Shown here: in pieces, positions 1 to 9,060 of the stretch
Layout: every line of letters begins with the position of its first letter
Numbering within the stretch: the first letter of the stretch is position 1
Source: Micromonospora yangpuensis
GTDB taxonomy: Bacteria > Actinomycetota > Actinomycetes > Mycobacteriales > Micromonosporaceae
Direction: 5' to 3'
NCBI RefSeq assembly: GCF_900091615.1
Contig: NZ_FMIA01000002.1
Location: 2,852,001-2,916,000, forward strand
Length of the DNA stretch: 64,000 nt
Notes under the pieces: model-generated
What the model saw: the letters and a program-made list of their open reading frames with translations, nothing else
The model's database searches: none
What the model was told of the DNA's origin: nothing
Position numbers and translations under genes: made by a program

Positions 1-383
1 TCGTGGCGGCCACCGGCACCCCGGTCGGCGTGCCGATCGAGCTGGTGCCCCGGCTGGTGCTGCTCGCCGCGGTTCCCGGCCTGCTCGCCCTGACGCTGTA
101 CTACCACGCCCTGCGTCGTACGCCCGCGTCCAACGCGACCCTCGCCGAACTGGCCTTCCCGCTGACGGCCGCCCTGGTCGGGCTCACCCTGCTCGACGGG
201 CGGCTCGGTGCCAGCCAGTGGGTCGGCCTGGCGCTGGTGCTGGCCTCGGTGGTCCTGCTCGCGCTGCACGAGAACCGCAGCTCCCGGCCGGCGGTGCGGC
301 ACCCGGAGCAGCGGGTGCCGCAGGCCGTCGGCACCTTCGGCAGCACCGCCGGGAGGTCCCGTCCGGGCGCAGCCGGCCGGTGA
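1..383 (+). CDS. EamA/DMT-family transporter, C-terminal part (cut by window edge)
   Basis: Partial gene: the reading frame is open to the left edge and stops at a TGA at 381-383. The visible 126 residues contain three to four hydrophobic helices (around LVLLAAVPGLLALTLYY, FPLTAALVGLTLL and QWVGLALVLASVVLLAL) in the layout of the second EamA repeat, with the short G-x-W-hG turn before the last helix that is usual in drug/metabolite transporters. The last 35 residues are a hydrophilic Arg/Pro-rich tail. Family membership is seen from helix pattern and the 'ELAFPLTAAL' segment; substrate cannot be told. It would act as a small-molecule permease or exporter in the cytoplasmic membrane. Confidence 0.7.
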   Translation, partial: VAATGTPVGVPIELVPRLVLLAAVPGLLALTLYYHALRRTPASNATLAELAFPLTAALVGLTLLDGRLGASQWVGLALVLASVVLLALHENRSSRPAVRHPEQRVPQAVGTFGSTAGRSRPGAAGR

Positions 384-540
384 GGTCGATCGCCTCGTGG
401 CCGTTCCCGCACTCGCCCACCACCGGTAGTCGGATTGTGGACCGACGAACAGTGCTCCTCCCCGGCTTAGCATGTACCGCAACGTTTCATCGACGGACGC
501 CCACGGTCGAACGTTGGGCCTGGGGCGTGGGAGGAGCCTG

Positions 541-825
541 ATGCGCAAAAGATCCCTGCGGCAGCGACTGGCCCAGGCCATGGTGGTGGTCACCTTGGTG
601 GCCAGTGGCCTGGGCATGACGGTCGGGGCTGCCCAAGCCGCCCCGGTGCCCGCCGTCAACGCGGCTTCGAGTGTGGTTCCCGTCTCGATGGCGGCGGGTG
701 GGTGGGGGCTTCAGGGTGTCTTTCCCGACCCGATCACCTGCCACATCGCCGGAGTCGCTTCCGGGCGGGAGTACGTCTGCGTCTGGTACGTCCTGGCCTG
801 GGCACTGAACGTCTGGCAGGACTAG
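541..825 (+). CDS. small secreted hypothetical protein
   Basis: A 94-residue protein that I do not recognise. The ATG at 541 is preceded by GGAGG at 530-534 with good spacing, so this start is preferred over an upstream in-frame ATG at 472. Residues 1-32 are a clear Sec signal peptide: basic MRKRSLRQR, a hydrophobic stretch (MVVVTLVASGLGMTVG) and an AQA-A cleavage motif. The mature part of about 60 residues has two cysteines (in TCHIAG and YVCVW) that could form one disulfide, and an aromatic C-terminus. It stands alone between the EamA gene and the metallophosphoesterase. Function unknown. Confidence 0.6.
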   Translation: MRKRSLRQRLAQAMVVVTLVASGLGMTVGAAQAAPVPAVNAASSVVPVSMAAGGWGLQGVFPDPITCHIAGVASGREYVCVWYVLAWALNVWQD

Positions 826-973
826 GTCAAACGGCTCTTCACGGTCGTACCCGGGTCGTGGTGCTCCCGGGTCGCGGATCGATCTCCTACGGGCCCAGTC
901 CGTTCCGGTTCTCGGGCGTGGTCGATGCGGTCCGGTTCGTGTCATGCTGCACGGACCCGACGGGAGGACGGCG

Positions 974-2149
974 ATGGCTGCTGGCGATGCCGTACAGGTG
1001 CGGCCGACGCGGGGGTTGCTGCGGCCGTTGGTGTTCGGGGTGACGCTGGTCGGGGTCCTGGCGTTGCTGTTCGGGTTGCCATGGTGGACGTTGACGGTGG
1101 CGGCGCGGTGGCCGGCGCCGGTGGTGGCTGCCGGTACGGGCGTGTTCGTCGTCGCGTTGGTCGCGTTTCCCGTTCTGATGTTTCTCGGGCATGGCCGGCG
1201 GCGGTTGGACGCGGCGGCCCGTGCGGGGGACACGCTGCTTGGGCTGGTGTGGATCCTGTTCGTCTGGGCGTTGGTCGGTAATGTGGCCCGGCTTCCGCTG
1301 GCCGCGGTGGGGGTCGCCGAGCCGGTGCGGTCGCGGTACGTGGCTGCCGGCGCGGTGGTCGTCTCGGTCGTCCTGGCTGTCTGGGGTTACGCCGAGGCGA
1401 TGCGGGTGCCCCGGGTTCGGCGGGTAGACGTCACCATCGGCCGGTTGGGAGCCGGTCTCGACGGGGTTCGGGTGGTGTTGCTGACCGATACCCACTACGG
1501 CCCGATCGACCGGGCCCGCTGGTCCGCCCGCACGATCGAGGTGGTCAACGGCTTGGCTGCCGACATCGTCTGCCACACCGGCGACATCGCTGACGGTACG
1601 GTCGACCAGCGCCGGGCGCAGGCAGCGCCGCTGGGTGTCGTCCGGGCCGGGCTGGCCCGGGTGTACGTGACGGGCAACCACGAGTACTACGGCCAGGCGC
1701 AGGGCTGGGTGGACCACATGCGGACCCTCGGCTGGGAGCCCCTGCACAACCGGCACCTGGTGGTCGAGCGGGACGGTGCCCGGCTCGTCGTCGCCGGGGT
1801 GGACGACGTGACCGCCGCCTCGTCCGGCGTCGCCGGTCACCGCGCCGACCACGCCGCGGCGCTCGCCGGCACCGATCCGCGGCTGCCCGTGCTGCTGCTG
1901 GCGCACCAGCCGAAGCAGATCGACGACGCGGTCGCGGCCGGTGTGGATTTACAGCTGTCCGGGCACACCCACGGCGGCCAGATGTGGCCATTCCACTACC
2001 TGGTCCGGCTCGACCAGCCGGTCGTGCAGGGCCTCAGCCGGCACGGCAGGACCCAGCTCTACACGAGCCGGGGCACCGGTTTCTGGGGTCCGCCATTCCG
2101 GATCTTCGCGCCGAGCGAGATCACCCTGCTCACCCTCCGGGCAGGGTAG
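974..2149 (+). CDS. membrane-anchored metallophosphoesterase (YkuE-like)
   Basis: A 391-residue calcineurin-like phosphoesterase. The first about 150 residues hold four membrane helices; the catalytic domain follows. Metal-binding motifs are visible in order: LTDTHYG (D-x-H), HTGDIADG (GD-x-x-D type), TGNHEYY (GNH-E), LLAHQPKQ and LSGHTHGGQ (GH-x-H). This is the arrangement of bacterial membrane phosphoesterases of the YkuE family, which act on phosphoester or lipid-linked substrates at the membrane surface. The ATG at 974 has a GGGAGGACG ribosome site just upstream and is chosen over the in-frame ATG at 944. The stop codon lies a few bases from the degenerate end of the CRISPR array. Confidence 0.85.
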   Translation: MAAGDAVQVRPTRGLLRPLVFGVTLVGVLALLFGLPWWTLTVAARWPAPVVAAGTGVFVVALVAFPVLMFLGHGRRRLDAAARAGDTLLGLVWILFVWALVGNVARLPLAAVGVAEPVRSRYVAAGAVVVSVVLAVWGYAEAMRVPRVRRVDVTIGRLGAGLDGVRVVLLTDTHYGPIDRARWSARTIEVVNGLAADIVCHTGDIADGTVDQRRAQAAPLGVVRAGLARVYVTGNHEYYGQAQGWVDHMRTLGWEPLHNRHLVVERDGARLVVAGVDDVTAASSGVAGHRADHAAALAGTDPRLPVLLLAHQPKQIDDAVAAGVDLQLSGHTHGGQMWPFHYLVRLDQPVVQGLSRHGRTQLYTSRGTGFWGPPFRIFAPSEITLLTLRAG

Positions 2150-2152
2150 CCC

Positions 2153-2760
2153 GGACGATGAGCGACGAGCCACCGCCGGGAACCGCTCGCCGAGATGACC
2201 GTTGCGATCCCTCCAGGGACGATGAGCGACTGGTGGTAGATCACGCTGAGGCCAGCCAGGACGCAGCGTTGCGATCCCTCCAGGGACGATGAGCGACACG
2301 TACGGCACGAGGCACGCCGTCGGAGGGCACGGGTTGCGATCCCTCCAGGGACGATGAGCGACCTGCCGCACCCCCTGGGGATGGGACCCGGAGCACACGT
2401 TGCGATCCCTCCAGGGACGATGAGCGACGTACGCAGCAGCCGATCGGGGCCACGAAGCTCTACGTGTTGCGATCCCTCCAGGGACGATGAGCGACCCTCG
2501 ACCTGGACGGGGCCGACCCCTCCTACGATTTGTTGCGATCCCTCCAGGGACGATGAGCGACTCGACGCGGTGCCCGCCCACGGCCAGCTCTGGGCCACGT
2601 TGCGATCCCTCCAGGGACGATGAGCGACTCGACGCGGTGCCCGCCCACGGCCAGCTCTGGGCCACGTTGCGATCCCTCCAGGGACGATGAGCGACGTCGA
2701 GAATCTGGCGAGCGCCCTGGTCTCCGACATGTTGCGATCCCTCCAGGGACGATGAGCGAC
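2153..2760 (-). CRISPR. CRISPR array, 9 full 30-bp repeats plus one 14-bp degenerate repeat
   Basis: A 30-bp repeat (plus strand begins GTTGCGATCC and ends GATGAGCGAC) occurs without change at 2201, 2268, 2333, 2399, 2466, 2532, 2599, 2666 and 2731. Spacers are 35-37 bp (34 bp next to the degenerate copy). At 2153-2166 only 14 bases of the repeat remain. Repeats contain the small palindrome TCCCTCCAGGGA. Read on the minus strand, repeats start GTCGCTCATC and end ATCGCAAC, like the 8-nt handle of many type I/III repeats, and the degenerate copy then sits at the trailer end and is degraded in its 3' half. Both favour minus-strand transcription with the leader right of 2760. Spacers at 2562-2598 and 2629-2665 are identical. 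No cas gene is in this window. Confidence 0.97.
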
Positions 2761-3350
2761 CCGAACCTTAAGTTGCAGGTCAGGGTAGGTGTCGATGCGC
2801 CTGCTGGTGCCATTTTTGCAGCGGACCGGCGGTTGTGCATCTGTGCTGGTGAGAGCGCTGACCAAGGTGAGTCCGGTCAGGTGGAACCCCAAGCCGTCCG
2901 GGGCGCCGCCGGCCAACCTCCGCCCAATTGGACCTTCACTGCCGACGCCGAGGGTGGCAGAACAGCGATGGACTGATGACGATGCGGCATTGGTGATCAC
3001 CGGGAAGTGGCCGTACCCGATCTTCTCTGCTCGGTGAGCGTCGAAACGTGGGCGCTCGGGTTGGCTCTCGTCGTGCGCTCGTGAACTGCCGGCCGGTAGG
3101 TGGCGACCTGCATCGCCCCCTCACGAAGCTGGATCATGCCGGCTGGATCAACACCGCAGCAGCCTCTGTCGACTAACCGACAACCCGTCGCGCTGCTGGC
3201 GAGGTGAACCGGTGGGCTTGCTACGTTTTCCTGGCGCGGGATACCAGAACCGTCGTGTTCGGACTGCCCGGACACGCTCGATTTTCGGACGGGACTGTGG
3301 TCGGCTGGGTTGATGTGCGGCGGTCGATGGGTGTCCTAGCGTCACCGCTC
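2761..3350. other. gene-poor interval containing the presumed CRISPR leader
   Basis: About 590 bases without a convincing gene. The part next to the array (2761-2850) should be the leader if the array is read on the minus strand, but no obvious A+T-rich block was seen. Open frames here are short, Arg/Pro-rich and lack ribosome sites. Nothing else recognised. Confidence 0.5.
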
Positions 3351-3797
3351 GTGCGTTTCCTTCACACCTCGGACTGGCATCTGGGTCGTCAGCTGCACGG
3401 CCTCAGCCTGCACGATGCCCATCAGGCGTTCGTCGATCACCTGGTGGACGTCGCCCGCAGTGAACGGGTCGATGCGGTGCTTATCGCCGGTGACCTCTAC
3501 GACCGGGCGGTGCCACCGCCTGACGCTGTCGGTCTGTGGGACCAGGCGCAGACCCGGCTGGTGGTGGAAGCGGGGACCTCGGTGGTGGTCATCGCGGGGA
3601 ATCATGATTCGCCGGCCCGGCTGGGGGTTGGCTCCCGGTTGTTGGAACGCGCCGGGGTCCACGTGCGGGTGGGCACGGCGGCGGTGGGTACGCCGGTGCT
3701 GTTGGAGGACGACGAGACCAGGGTCGCGTGTTACCCGATGCCGTTCCTTGAGCCCGCGTCGGCGGTGACCGAATGGGCGGTGGAGGAGCGCAGCCAC
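3351..3797 (+). pseudogene. sbcD: truncated exonuclease subunit SbcD (5' third only)
   Basis: From the GTG at 3351 the frame encodes a textbook SbcD/Mre11 N-terminus: MRFLHTSDWHLGR (D-x-H motif), VLIAGDLYDRAVPP (GD-x-x-D motif) and VIAGNHDSPARL (GNHD motif), then YPMPFLEP. SbcD is the nuclease subunit of the SbcCD complex that opens hairpins and blocked DNA ends, usually about 380-400 residues with further His motifs. Here similarity stops after about 148 residues, near 3790-3797, where the DNA passes without a gap into RHS-family sequence in another frame. The C-terminal metal-binding His motif and the partner sbcC are missing, so the gene is broken by recombination (or, less likely, an assembly misjoin). 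Confidence 0.8.
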
Positions 3798-6024
3798 CCG
3801 GGAAACGAAGGGCATGCAGATCGACGGCTACCCCGACGCCGACGTACGGGTCACCAAGACCAGTTACCAGGCCGCTCATGGAGGGGTGTCCGGTTGGACG
3901 TTGAAGAAGGCCACCAGTCGGACGGTTGACGCCGTCACCGGCGGCGAGAACCTCACCTCCCACACCGTCCACGATGCTGCGGGGCGGGTAATCAAGCTGC
4001 TGGAGGTCGGCTCAACGGGAAGCGATGCGAAGACACGGGAGACCATCTACTACACGGCAGGGGCGAACGGGTCGGACAGCGCCTGCGGCAACCGGCCGGA
4101 GTGGGCTGGGCAGCCATGCCTTACGCGTGCAGCAGGGGCGGTCACCGGACATGATCCGGCAAGGATGGCCACCCATTTGCCGGTCCGGCGGGTTACCGCC
4201 TACAACCGTTACGCCAACGAAGCCGTCGTGACCGAAACTGCGGCCGGCAAAACCCGAACCACCACCACGGCCTACGACACGGCGGGACGGACGACCAGCA
4301 ACGCGATCGTCTCCGACGAAGGGGCGGCAGTCGGCACGATCACGACCACCTACCACCCGGAGAACGGACAAGTCGCCACCACGATGGGAACCGGCACCAT
4401 CAGTCAGCAGTACGACAACCTCGGCCGGCTGGTGTCGTACACCGATGCCGACGGGGCGACGACCGTGACGGAGTTCGACCGTTTCGGCAACCAGGTGAAG
4501 GTGTCGGACCCTGCCGGGCACAAGACATACGCCTACGACAGGACGGCCGAGCCGCGCGGCCTGCTGACCAACGTGACCGATAGTGTTGCCGGAGCCTTCG
4601 CCGCCAAGTACTCACCCGACGGACATCTGACTGAGATGACCTACCCCGGCGGACTGACCCGCACGGACCGCTTGGACGCGAACCTGCAGCCGGTGGAGCG
4701 GACCTACACCCGCGACTCCGACGGCGAAGTCATCTACTCTGAATCGGTGGTGGAGAACACTACGAGCCAGTGGGTGAACCATACGTACACCGGTGGTAGC
4801 AAGCAGCATCGGTACGACCGGCTGGGTCGCCTGACGCGCACGCAACACGACACCGCCCTGACCGAGGGTTGCGTCACCCGAACTTACCGCTACGACGACC
4901 GCTACAACCGGCGCGACGTATGGGCCTACTCCCCAGGCGAGGGCGGCGAGTGCCAACAGGACACCGGCGCCGAGTACGAGCAGGCTGGCTACGATACTGC
5001 CGACCGCCTGACCAACGCTGGATACGTCTACGATGCATTTGGCCGTACAAGCGAAATTCCAGGCGGGTTGAGTAACTCCTACTTTGCCAACGACTTGGTG
5101 CAGCGGCAGCAACTCGGTGACTCGCGCCAGACCTGGTTTCTGGACCCTGCGCTTCGTTTCCGGTCGTCAACCACGGAAACGCTGGTGGATGAGGAGTGGG
5201 GTGACGCAATAGCCAAGGTGAACCACTACGGTGACGACTCCGACGAGGTGGCGTGGGTTGGCGATGGCTCGACCGGCAGCGTCGCTCGTAACGTGTGCGG
5301 CCCGGACGGTGACCTCGCAGCAACGACATCCGCGACCGGTGATGTGGTCCTCCAGTTGACAAACCTGCACGGCGATGTCGCGGTAGCCATCGATGTCACC
5401 ATGACTGAACCGGAGTTGTTCGATTACGACGAGTTCGGCATGCCGATGGCGGCACAATCCAATCAGCGTTACGGATGGCTGGGTGGTAAGCAGCGTTCCA
5501 GCGAGGCGCTGGGCGACAGCATTCTCATGGGTGTGCGTCTATACAGCCCGGCGCTGGGGCGATTCCTTCAGATCGACCCGATCTATGGTGGAAGCTGCAA
5601 CGCATACGAGTACACCTGCGCCGATCCCGTCAACGCGACCGACCTGGACGGCAAGCGGAGATGCTCGAGATGGGCCAGGTGGGCTTGCCGGACCTACAAT
5701 AAGGCGCAACGCGCGGGACGTGCCACTCGAAATGCCGCACGCTTCTCGAGTCGCAATTACCGAGCGAATCGGTCCTGCTGGTCTGGAACGTCGGGCAGCA
5801 ACTGCGGACGCAACAGTTACCATGCCAGGGTCGGTCGCTCCATGAACCGTAGCGTCAAACGTGCCTGCCGGGTCTACACCAGTGGCCCGTCTCTGGGTTG
5901 GGCAGGTGGCGCCATGGGTTATGGAGCGGCTGCGGCAAAGTGGGGGTGGCGAGGGGCGCGTCTAGCCGGAAGGGCGGGTTGGGCCGGTTGGGCGATCGAG
6001 GGCGTATGTTTCCTGCACAGGTAA
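3798..6024 (+). pseudogene. RHS/YD-repeat protein, N-terminally truncated, with variable C-terminal tip
   Basis: The frame is open from the sbcD junction (ATRETKGMQIDGY) to 6024; the first ATG is at 3814 with no signal peptide or ribosome site. It shows many YD-type repeats (for example YDNLGRLVSYTDADGATT, YDRLGRLTRT, YVYDAFGRTSEI) and the RHS core end (GVRLYSPALGRFLQIDPI followed by NAYEYTCADPVNATDLDG). Complete RHS proteins are secreted shells of 1500-2000 residues that encapsulate a C-terminal toxin; here the N-terminal half is absent. The about 130 residues after DLDGK are Cys- and Arg-rich and then a Gly/Ala/Trp-rich hydrophobic stretch (SLGWAGGAMGYGAAAAKWGW), a polymorphic tip I do not recognise. 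A small membrane protein follows 7 bp downstream. Confidence 0.75.
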
Positions 6025-6031
6025 CGAGGGC

Positions 6032-6217
6032 GTGAAAGTGACGAGAATCGGCTGGATCTTATTGGGTGTAGGATTTTCGCTCTGGGCGCTTTCGCCTTTA
6101 CTTTGGGTCGGAGGGATATTTGATCGGGATGTCAGTTTCTTCCTCGGTTCTACCGCGTTGCTGCCCTGGGCGACGTATCTAATAATAAAGCGCCCCGGTG
6201 AGCGTAAAGGTCAATAA
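6032..6217 (+). CDS. small two-helix membrane protein, candidate immunity protein
   Basis: A 61-residue protein starting at a GTG, 7 bp after the RHS stop codon, so probably co-transcribed. It has two predicted membrane helices (IGWILLGVGFSLWALSPLLWV and FFLGSTALLPWATYLII) and a short basic tail. Its base composition is visibly more A+T-rich than the surroundings (TTATTGGGTGTAGG and TAATAATAAAG stretches), a sign of different origin. Genes in this position are usually immunity proteins for the RHS toxin tip; because the tip is Gly/Ala-rich and hydrophobic, a membrane-active toxin with a membrane immunity partner is a reasonable inference. No family recognised. Confidence 0.5.
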   Translation: MKVTRIGWILLGVGFSLWALSPLLWVGGIFDRDVSFFLGSTALLPWATYLIIKRPGERKGQ

Positions 6218-6268
6218 CTCGACGGTCTTGACTGGCCGTTTTCAGGGTCGTAGCTTCATCTGACGTGG

Positions 6269-6308
6269 CAGCCACCCCGCAGTCCCTTCTAGGGCTGCGG
6301 GGTGGCTG
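6269..6308 (+). terminator. strong hairpin after RHS/immunity unit
   Basis: Perfect 14-bp inverted repeat: CAGCCACCCCGCAG at 6269-6282 and its complement at 6295-6308, with a 12-base loop that itself contains CCCT/AGGG. Lies 50 bp after the small membrane gene and faces the integrase gene, so it can serve both directions. Confidence 0.7.
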
Positions 6309-6517
6309 ATCGCGGTCACCCCTTCGCTTGTCGGGTCATCCTGTTCCCGGCCAGGGATTCCCTCTTCCTCACGGTTGGCCTACCAGCTGCTGAGGCTGGA
6401 CCCGGACGGGGTTTTCACGTTTTGCATGAATGAGAGGTCGAACTCGTCTCGAATCCTTGATCCGCGGCCCGTCAGTCGACCACGCAATCGCCCTGGGTGC
6501 CGCGCCAGTCGCCGGGC

Positions 6518-7477
6518 TTACACCCGCTCGCCGATGCCCAGCCGTGCCTGCGTCTCCTGGGCCCGTTCGGCCGCCGCGCTGGCACCGTAGTGGCGGGGCA
6601 TGTCCTCGGAGGTCCAGCCCAGCAGGAGCATCAGGTCCCCGGTGTCGCCCCCGGCGCGCTTCCACTCGTGGGCGAAGTTGTGCCGCCACCGGTGGGCGTG
6701 TACGTCCGGCACCCCGGCGGCCTTGCCCAACCGCTTGAGCAAGATCTTGATGCCGTTTGGCGTCAACGGTGCCTGTCCCCGTGCGGCGAGCCACAGGTTT
6801 GGCAGGTCAGCGCCCTTGTGTTTGTCCCGGGCCCGTAGATACCGCGACAGCGCCCGGGCGGTCTTGGGCCCGAACCTCACCCGCCGGTCCTTGGCGCCCT
6901 TGCCGTGGAAGCGTACCGACTCGGTGTTCAGGTCCAGGTCGGCGACCAGGAGGTTGCCAACCTCTGACAGGCGGGCGCCGGTGTTGCAGTACAACCGGAT
7001 CAGCGCTTCGTCGCGCAGGTTGGTGAAGCCCTTGCCCTTGCAGGCGTTCAGGAGCTTGCTGGTGTCCTCGTCGCCCATGACCGGGATCAGCTTGCGCGGG
7101 GTCTTGGGCTGCCGGACCCGGTCCATCGGCGTCCGGTCGATGGCCTGTTCGTCGATGAGCAGCCATTTGAAGAACTGCTGCAGGCCCTTGTGCTTGTTCA
7201 ACGCGGTCGATGCCGACCGGGTCTGGATCATCCAGGCCTGGAAGGCCTCCACGTGTCCCCGAGTCACCGCGCACGGGTCTTCGGCGGCCTCCTCGGCGTC
7301 CGGGTCCGGCGAGTGTTCCGCGAGGTACCGGCCGAGCTGCGCGGCGGCCAGGAGGTAGTTGTAGCGGGTGGTCTGGGGGTAGTTCCCGGCCCGTAGCGAC
7401 CGGTCCCAGTCCCGCAGGTACCCGGACCAGGTCCGGGACAGCCCGACGGAGAGCTTGGAAAGATCGAGAAGCGGCAT
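6518..7477 (-). CDS. tyrosine recombinase / integrase
   Basis: A 319-residue site-specific integrase. An N-terminal SAM-like core-binding domain (about residues 15-115) precedes the catalytic domain. Catalytic residues are visible: Arg in [10 protein letters not shown], Lys in [11 protein letters not shown], His and Arg in [12 protein letters not shown], and Tyr in MPRHYGAS. The usual second His/Trp is in the LLGWTSEDM segment. The gene lies 115 bp from the 3' end of a tRNA-Pro gene and points away from it, the common arrangement of mobile elements that integrate into tRNA genes. The remaining cargo is unclear: the RHS and sbcD fragments to the left may be remnants of the same insertion. Confidence 0.9.
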   Translation of the reverse strand: MPLLDLSKLSVGLSRTWSGYLRDWDRSLRAGNYPQTTRYNYLLAAAQLGRYLAEHSPDPDAEEAAEDPCAVTRGHVEAFQAWMIQTRSASTALNKHKGLQQFFKWLLIDEQAIDRTPMDRVRQPKTPRKLIPVMGDEDTSKLLNACKGKGFTNLRDEALIRLYCNTGARLSEVGNLLVADLDLNTESVRFHGKGAKDRRVRFGPKTARALSRYLRARDKHKGADLPNLWLAARGQAPLTPNGIKILLKRLGKAAGVPDVHAHRWRHNFAHEWKRAGGDTGDLMLLLGWTSEDMPRHYGASAAAERAQETQARLGIGERV

Positions 7478-7548
7478 TCGGCACCTGCCCGAGTCAAGGG
7501 GTCCAACAGCGGCGTGCTAGACCAGGCATCCATGCCGAGCAATGAAAA

Positions 7549-7585
7549 GAGGGTCTCCGCAAGTCTGTGACCTGCGGAAACCCTC
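7549..7585 (-). terminator. Rho-independent-type terminator of tRNA-Pro
   Basis: On the minus strand GAGGGTTTCCGCA and TGCGGAGACCCTC form a 13-bp stem (one mismatch) with an 11-base loop, directly followed by CTTTTC. It sits 8 bp after the tRNA 3' end. Confidence 0.75.
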
Positions 7586-7592
7586 TCGCCGT

Positions 7593-7665
<73 letters not shown>

Positions 7666-7859
7666 ATGCGCCGCGTGGGCTTCCCCCTGCGACAGCCGGT
7701 ACAGCTTAGCGCAGGATCCTCTCGGGGGTGCCGCAGCCCCCCGGCAGCCGCTGGGGTTAGAGCTGAGTAGCCCGGTCGCACTCCGGGAACCTACGTACCG
7801 GCTTTGACTTGCCGTGTCCAGAGGTCCCTGATCCGCGAAGAGCCACCCGTGGTGATCGG

Positions 7860-8150
7860 CGAGCCGCGTCGCAGGTAGGCGCACCGTGAAGCGGGGGCCC
7901 TGGGCCGGATGGCCCTCGGCCTCGATCGTGCTGTGGTGGCTCGTGACGACCTCCTGGAGCAGGGCCAGTCCCAGGCCGAACCGGCGGTCTCCGGAGGCTG
8001 CGCCGCGGTGGAACCGGTCGAAGATCCGTCGGGCATCCGTCTGGTCGAAACCCTCGCCGGTGTCGGCGATCACGAGTTCGGCGCAGGTGTCGACGGCCCG
8101 GGGGGTCACGGTGATGCGGCCTCCTGCGGGGGTGTGGGCCAGTGCAACGC
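7860..8150 (-). pseudogene. sensor histidine kinase fragment (ATP-binding domain only)
   Basis: The minus-strand frame contains the second half of a HATPase_c domain: [13 protein letters not shown], then IADTGEGFD (G1 box), IFDRFHRG (F box) and [13 protein letters not shown] (G2 box), ending near FTVRLPATR. The N box, phosphorylatable His, sensor part and partner regulator are absent, and similarity breaks off just upstream of AHTPAGG. This is a decayed remnant on the flank of the tRNA/integrase site, not a working kinase. Confidence 0.7.
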
Positions 8151-8362
8151 CGGACGGCTGCGTGTGCTGGTGGCGCAGGCGCTGGGGGAGTCGTCGGCCC
8201 CGCAGGCGATCCAGTCGATCGACCGGGTTCTGGTGGGGCCGAGCGGAAAGCCGGACAAACGCGCCCTGCCTGCAGTGGATCGAAGCTAATAGATTGGCAA
8301 CAGTGGCCGATTACCGTCTGGGCAGGGTGTGACGGCCGATCGCGGTGTGGTGTGGAGGATGC

Positions 8363-8785
8363 GTGAAGACTCTGGTGTCCCGCTCGGCGTGGGATGTGCG
8401 CAAGGAGCAGTACCGCCGGTATGCCGGTCTCCTCGCCAGTCTCGTGCTTGCGATCTCCGCGTTGGTGATCATCCCCGCATCTCCGGCAATGGCAGGCTGC
8501 GCCCGCACGTTCCTGTTCGGCGGTGCGCAGGTGCAGATCGACAACTGCCCCGGTAACGGCGCGGCGAGTTGGGGCTGGGTGTACGGCAGTCCGGACTACA
8601 GCTGGACCGATGTCTACGTCAGGTTTCCGAGTGGCACCGAGCTGACGCTGACTGCCGGCTCCGGCACCGCCAACACTGCCAACTGGTACGAGGACGTCAG
8701 TACGGTGGCGATCTGCAACACCAAGTTCTTCTCCTGGCTCCCGCCCGCCCCGATCATCCACTGCTCGGAGCGCGTGCCGGTCTGA
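8363..8785 (+). CDS. secreted hypothetical protein
   Basis: A 140-residue exported protein of unknown function. The GTG at 8363 follows GGAGG at 8354-8358 and is preferred to the upstream ATG at 8345. A signal peptide with basic N-terminus, hydrophobic core (YAGLLASLVLAISALVII) and SPAMA-G cleavage motif ends near residue 44. The mature domain of about 95 residues has four cysteines (GCARTF, DNCPG, AICNT, HCSER) and many aromatic, Gly, Ser and Thr residues, which suggests a compact, disulfide-bonded beta-rich extracellular domain. No family recognised. Confidence 0.6.
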   Translation: MKTLVSRSAWDVRKEQYRRYAGLLASLVLAISALVIIPASPAMAGCARTFLFGGAQVQIDNCPGNGAASWGWVYGSPDYSWTDVYVRFPSGTELTLTAGSGTANTANWYEDVSTVAICNTKFFSWLPPAPIIHCSERVPV

Positions 8786-9034
8786 CCTCCTCGACCGCGC
8801 TGACTGGTCCTCGCGAGATCGGCGCTGGGGTCGCCGGCGGCACGACCAGAGCCGACGCCCACCTTGCTTCACCCTCCGGCCACTGCTGGTGCACCGGCGA
8901 TCCGCCGCCTGCGTACGGGGCGCAGAACAGCTGCACGGCGGCCATCAGGTGGACGCTTCCTCGGAGCTCACCGTCGCGCTGGTCGACCGGTCGGCGCTGA
9001 GCTGCCCCGACGCCATCCCGCACCTCCCATTTCT

Positions 9035-9050
9035 CCTATAGGTTCAGTAG
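9035..9050 (+). promoter_or_regulatory. sulfur-cluster promoter element (CTATAGG...AGTAG), copy a
   Basis: CCTATAGGTTCAGTAG; the final TAG continues as TAGACT, a good actinobacterial -10 hexamer. The first downstream ATG (9061) is 8 bp after that hexamer. Related copies lie at 12080, 15559 and 29325 (minus). Confidence 0.5.
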
Positions 9051-9060
9051 ACTTCGCCTC

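Noticed and set aside
487..1906. Long minus-strand frames opposite the metallophosphoesterase and secreted-protein genes
   Set aside because: Arg/Pro/His-rich antisense translations typical of high-GC DNA; the plus strand shows clear motifs and ribosome sites.
2761..2850. A CRISPR leader sequence
   Set aside because: Orientation suggests it should be here but no A+T-rich or conserved leader feature could be seen, so it is not annotated as such.
1949..3000. Overlapping frames across the CRISPR array that translate to repeated segments such as SLIVPGGIAT and CDPSRDDERL
   Set aside because: The protein repeats are simply the 30-bp CRISPR repeat read in different frames; no start, ribosome site or non-repeat domain.
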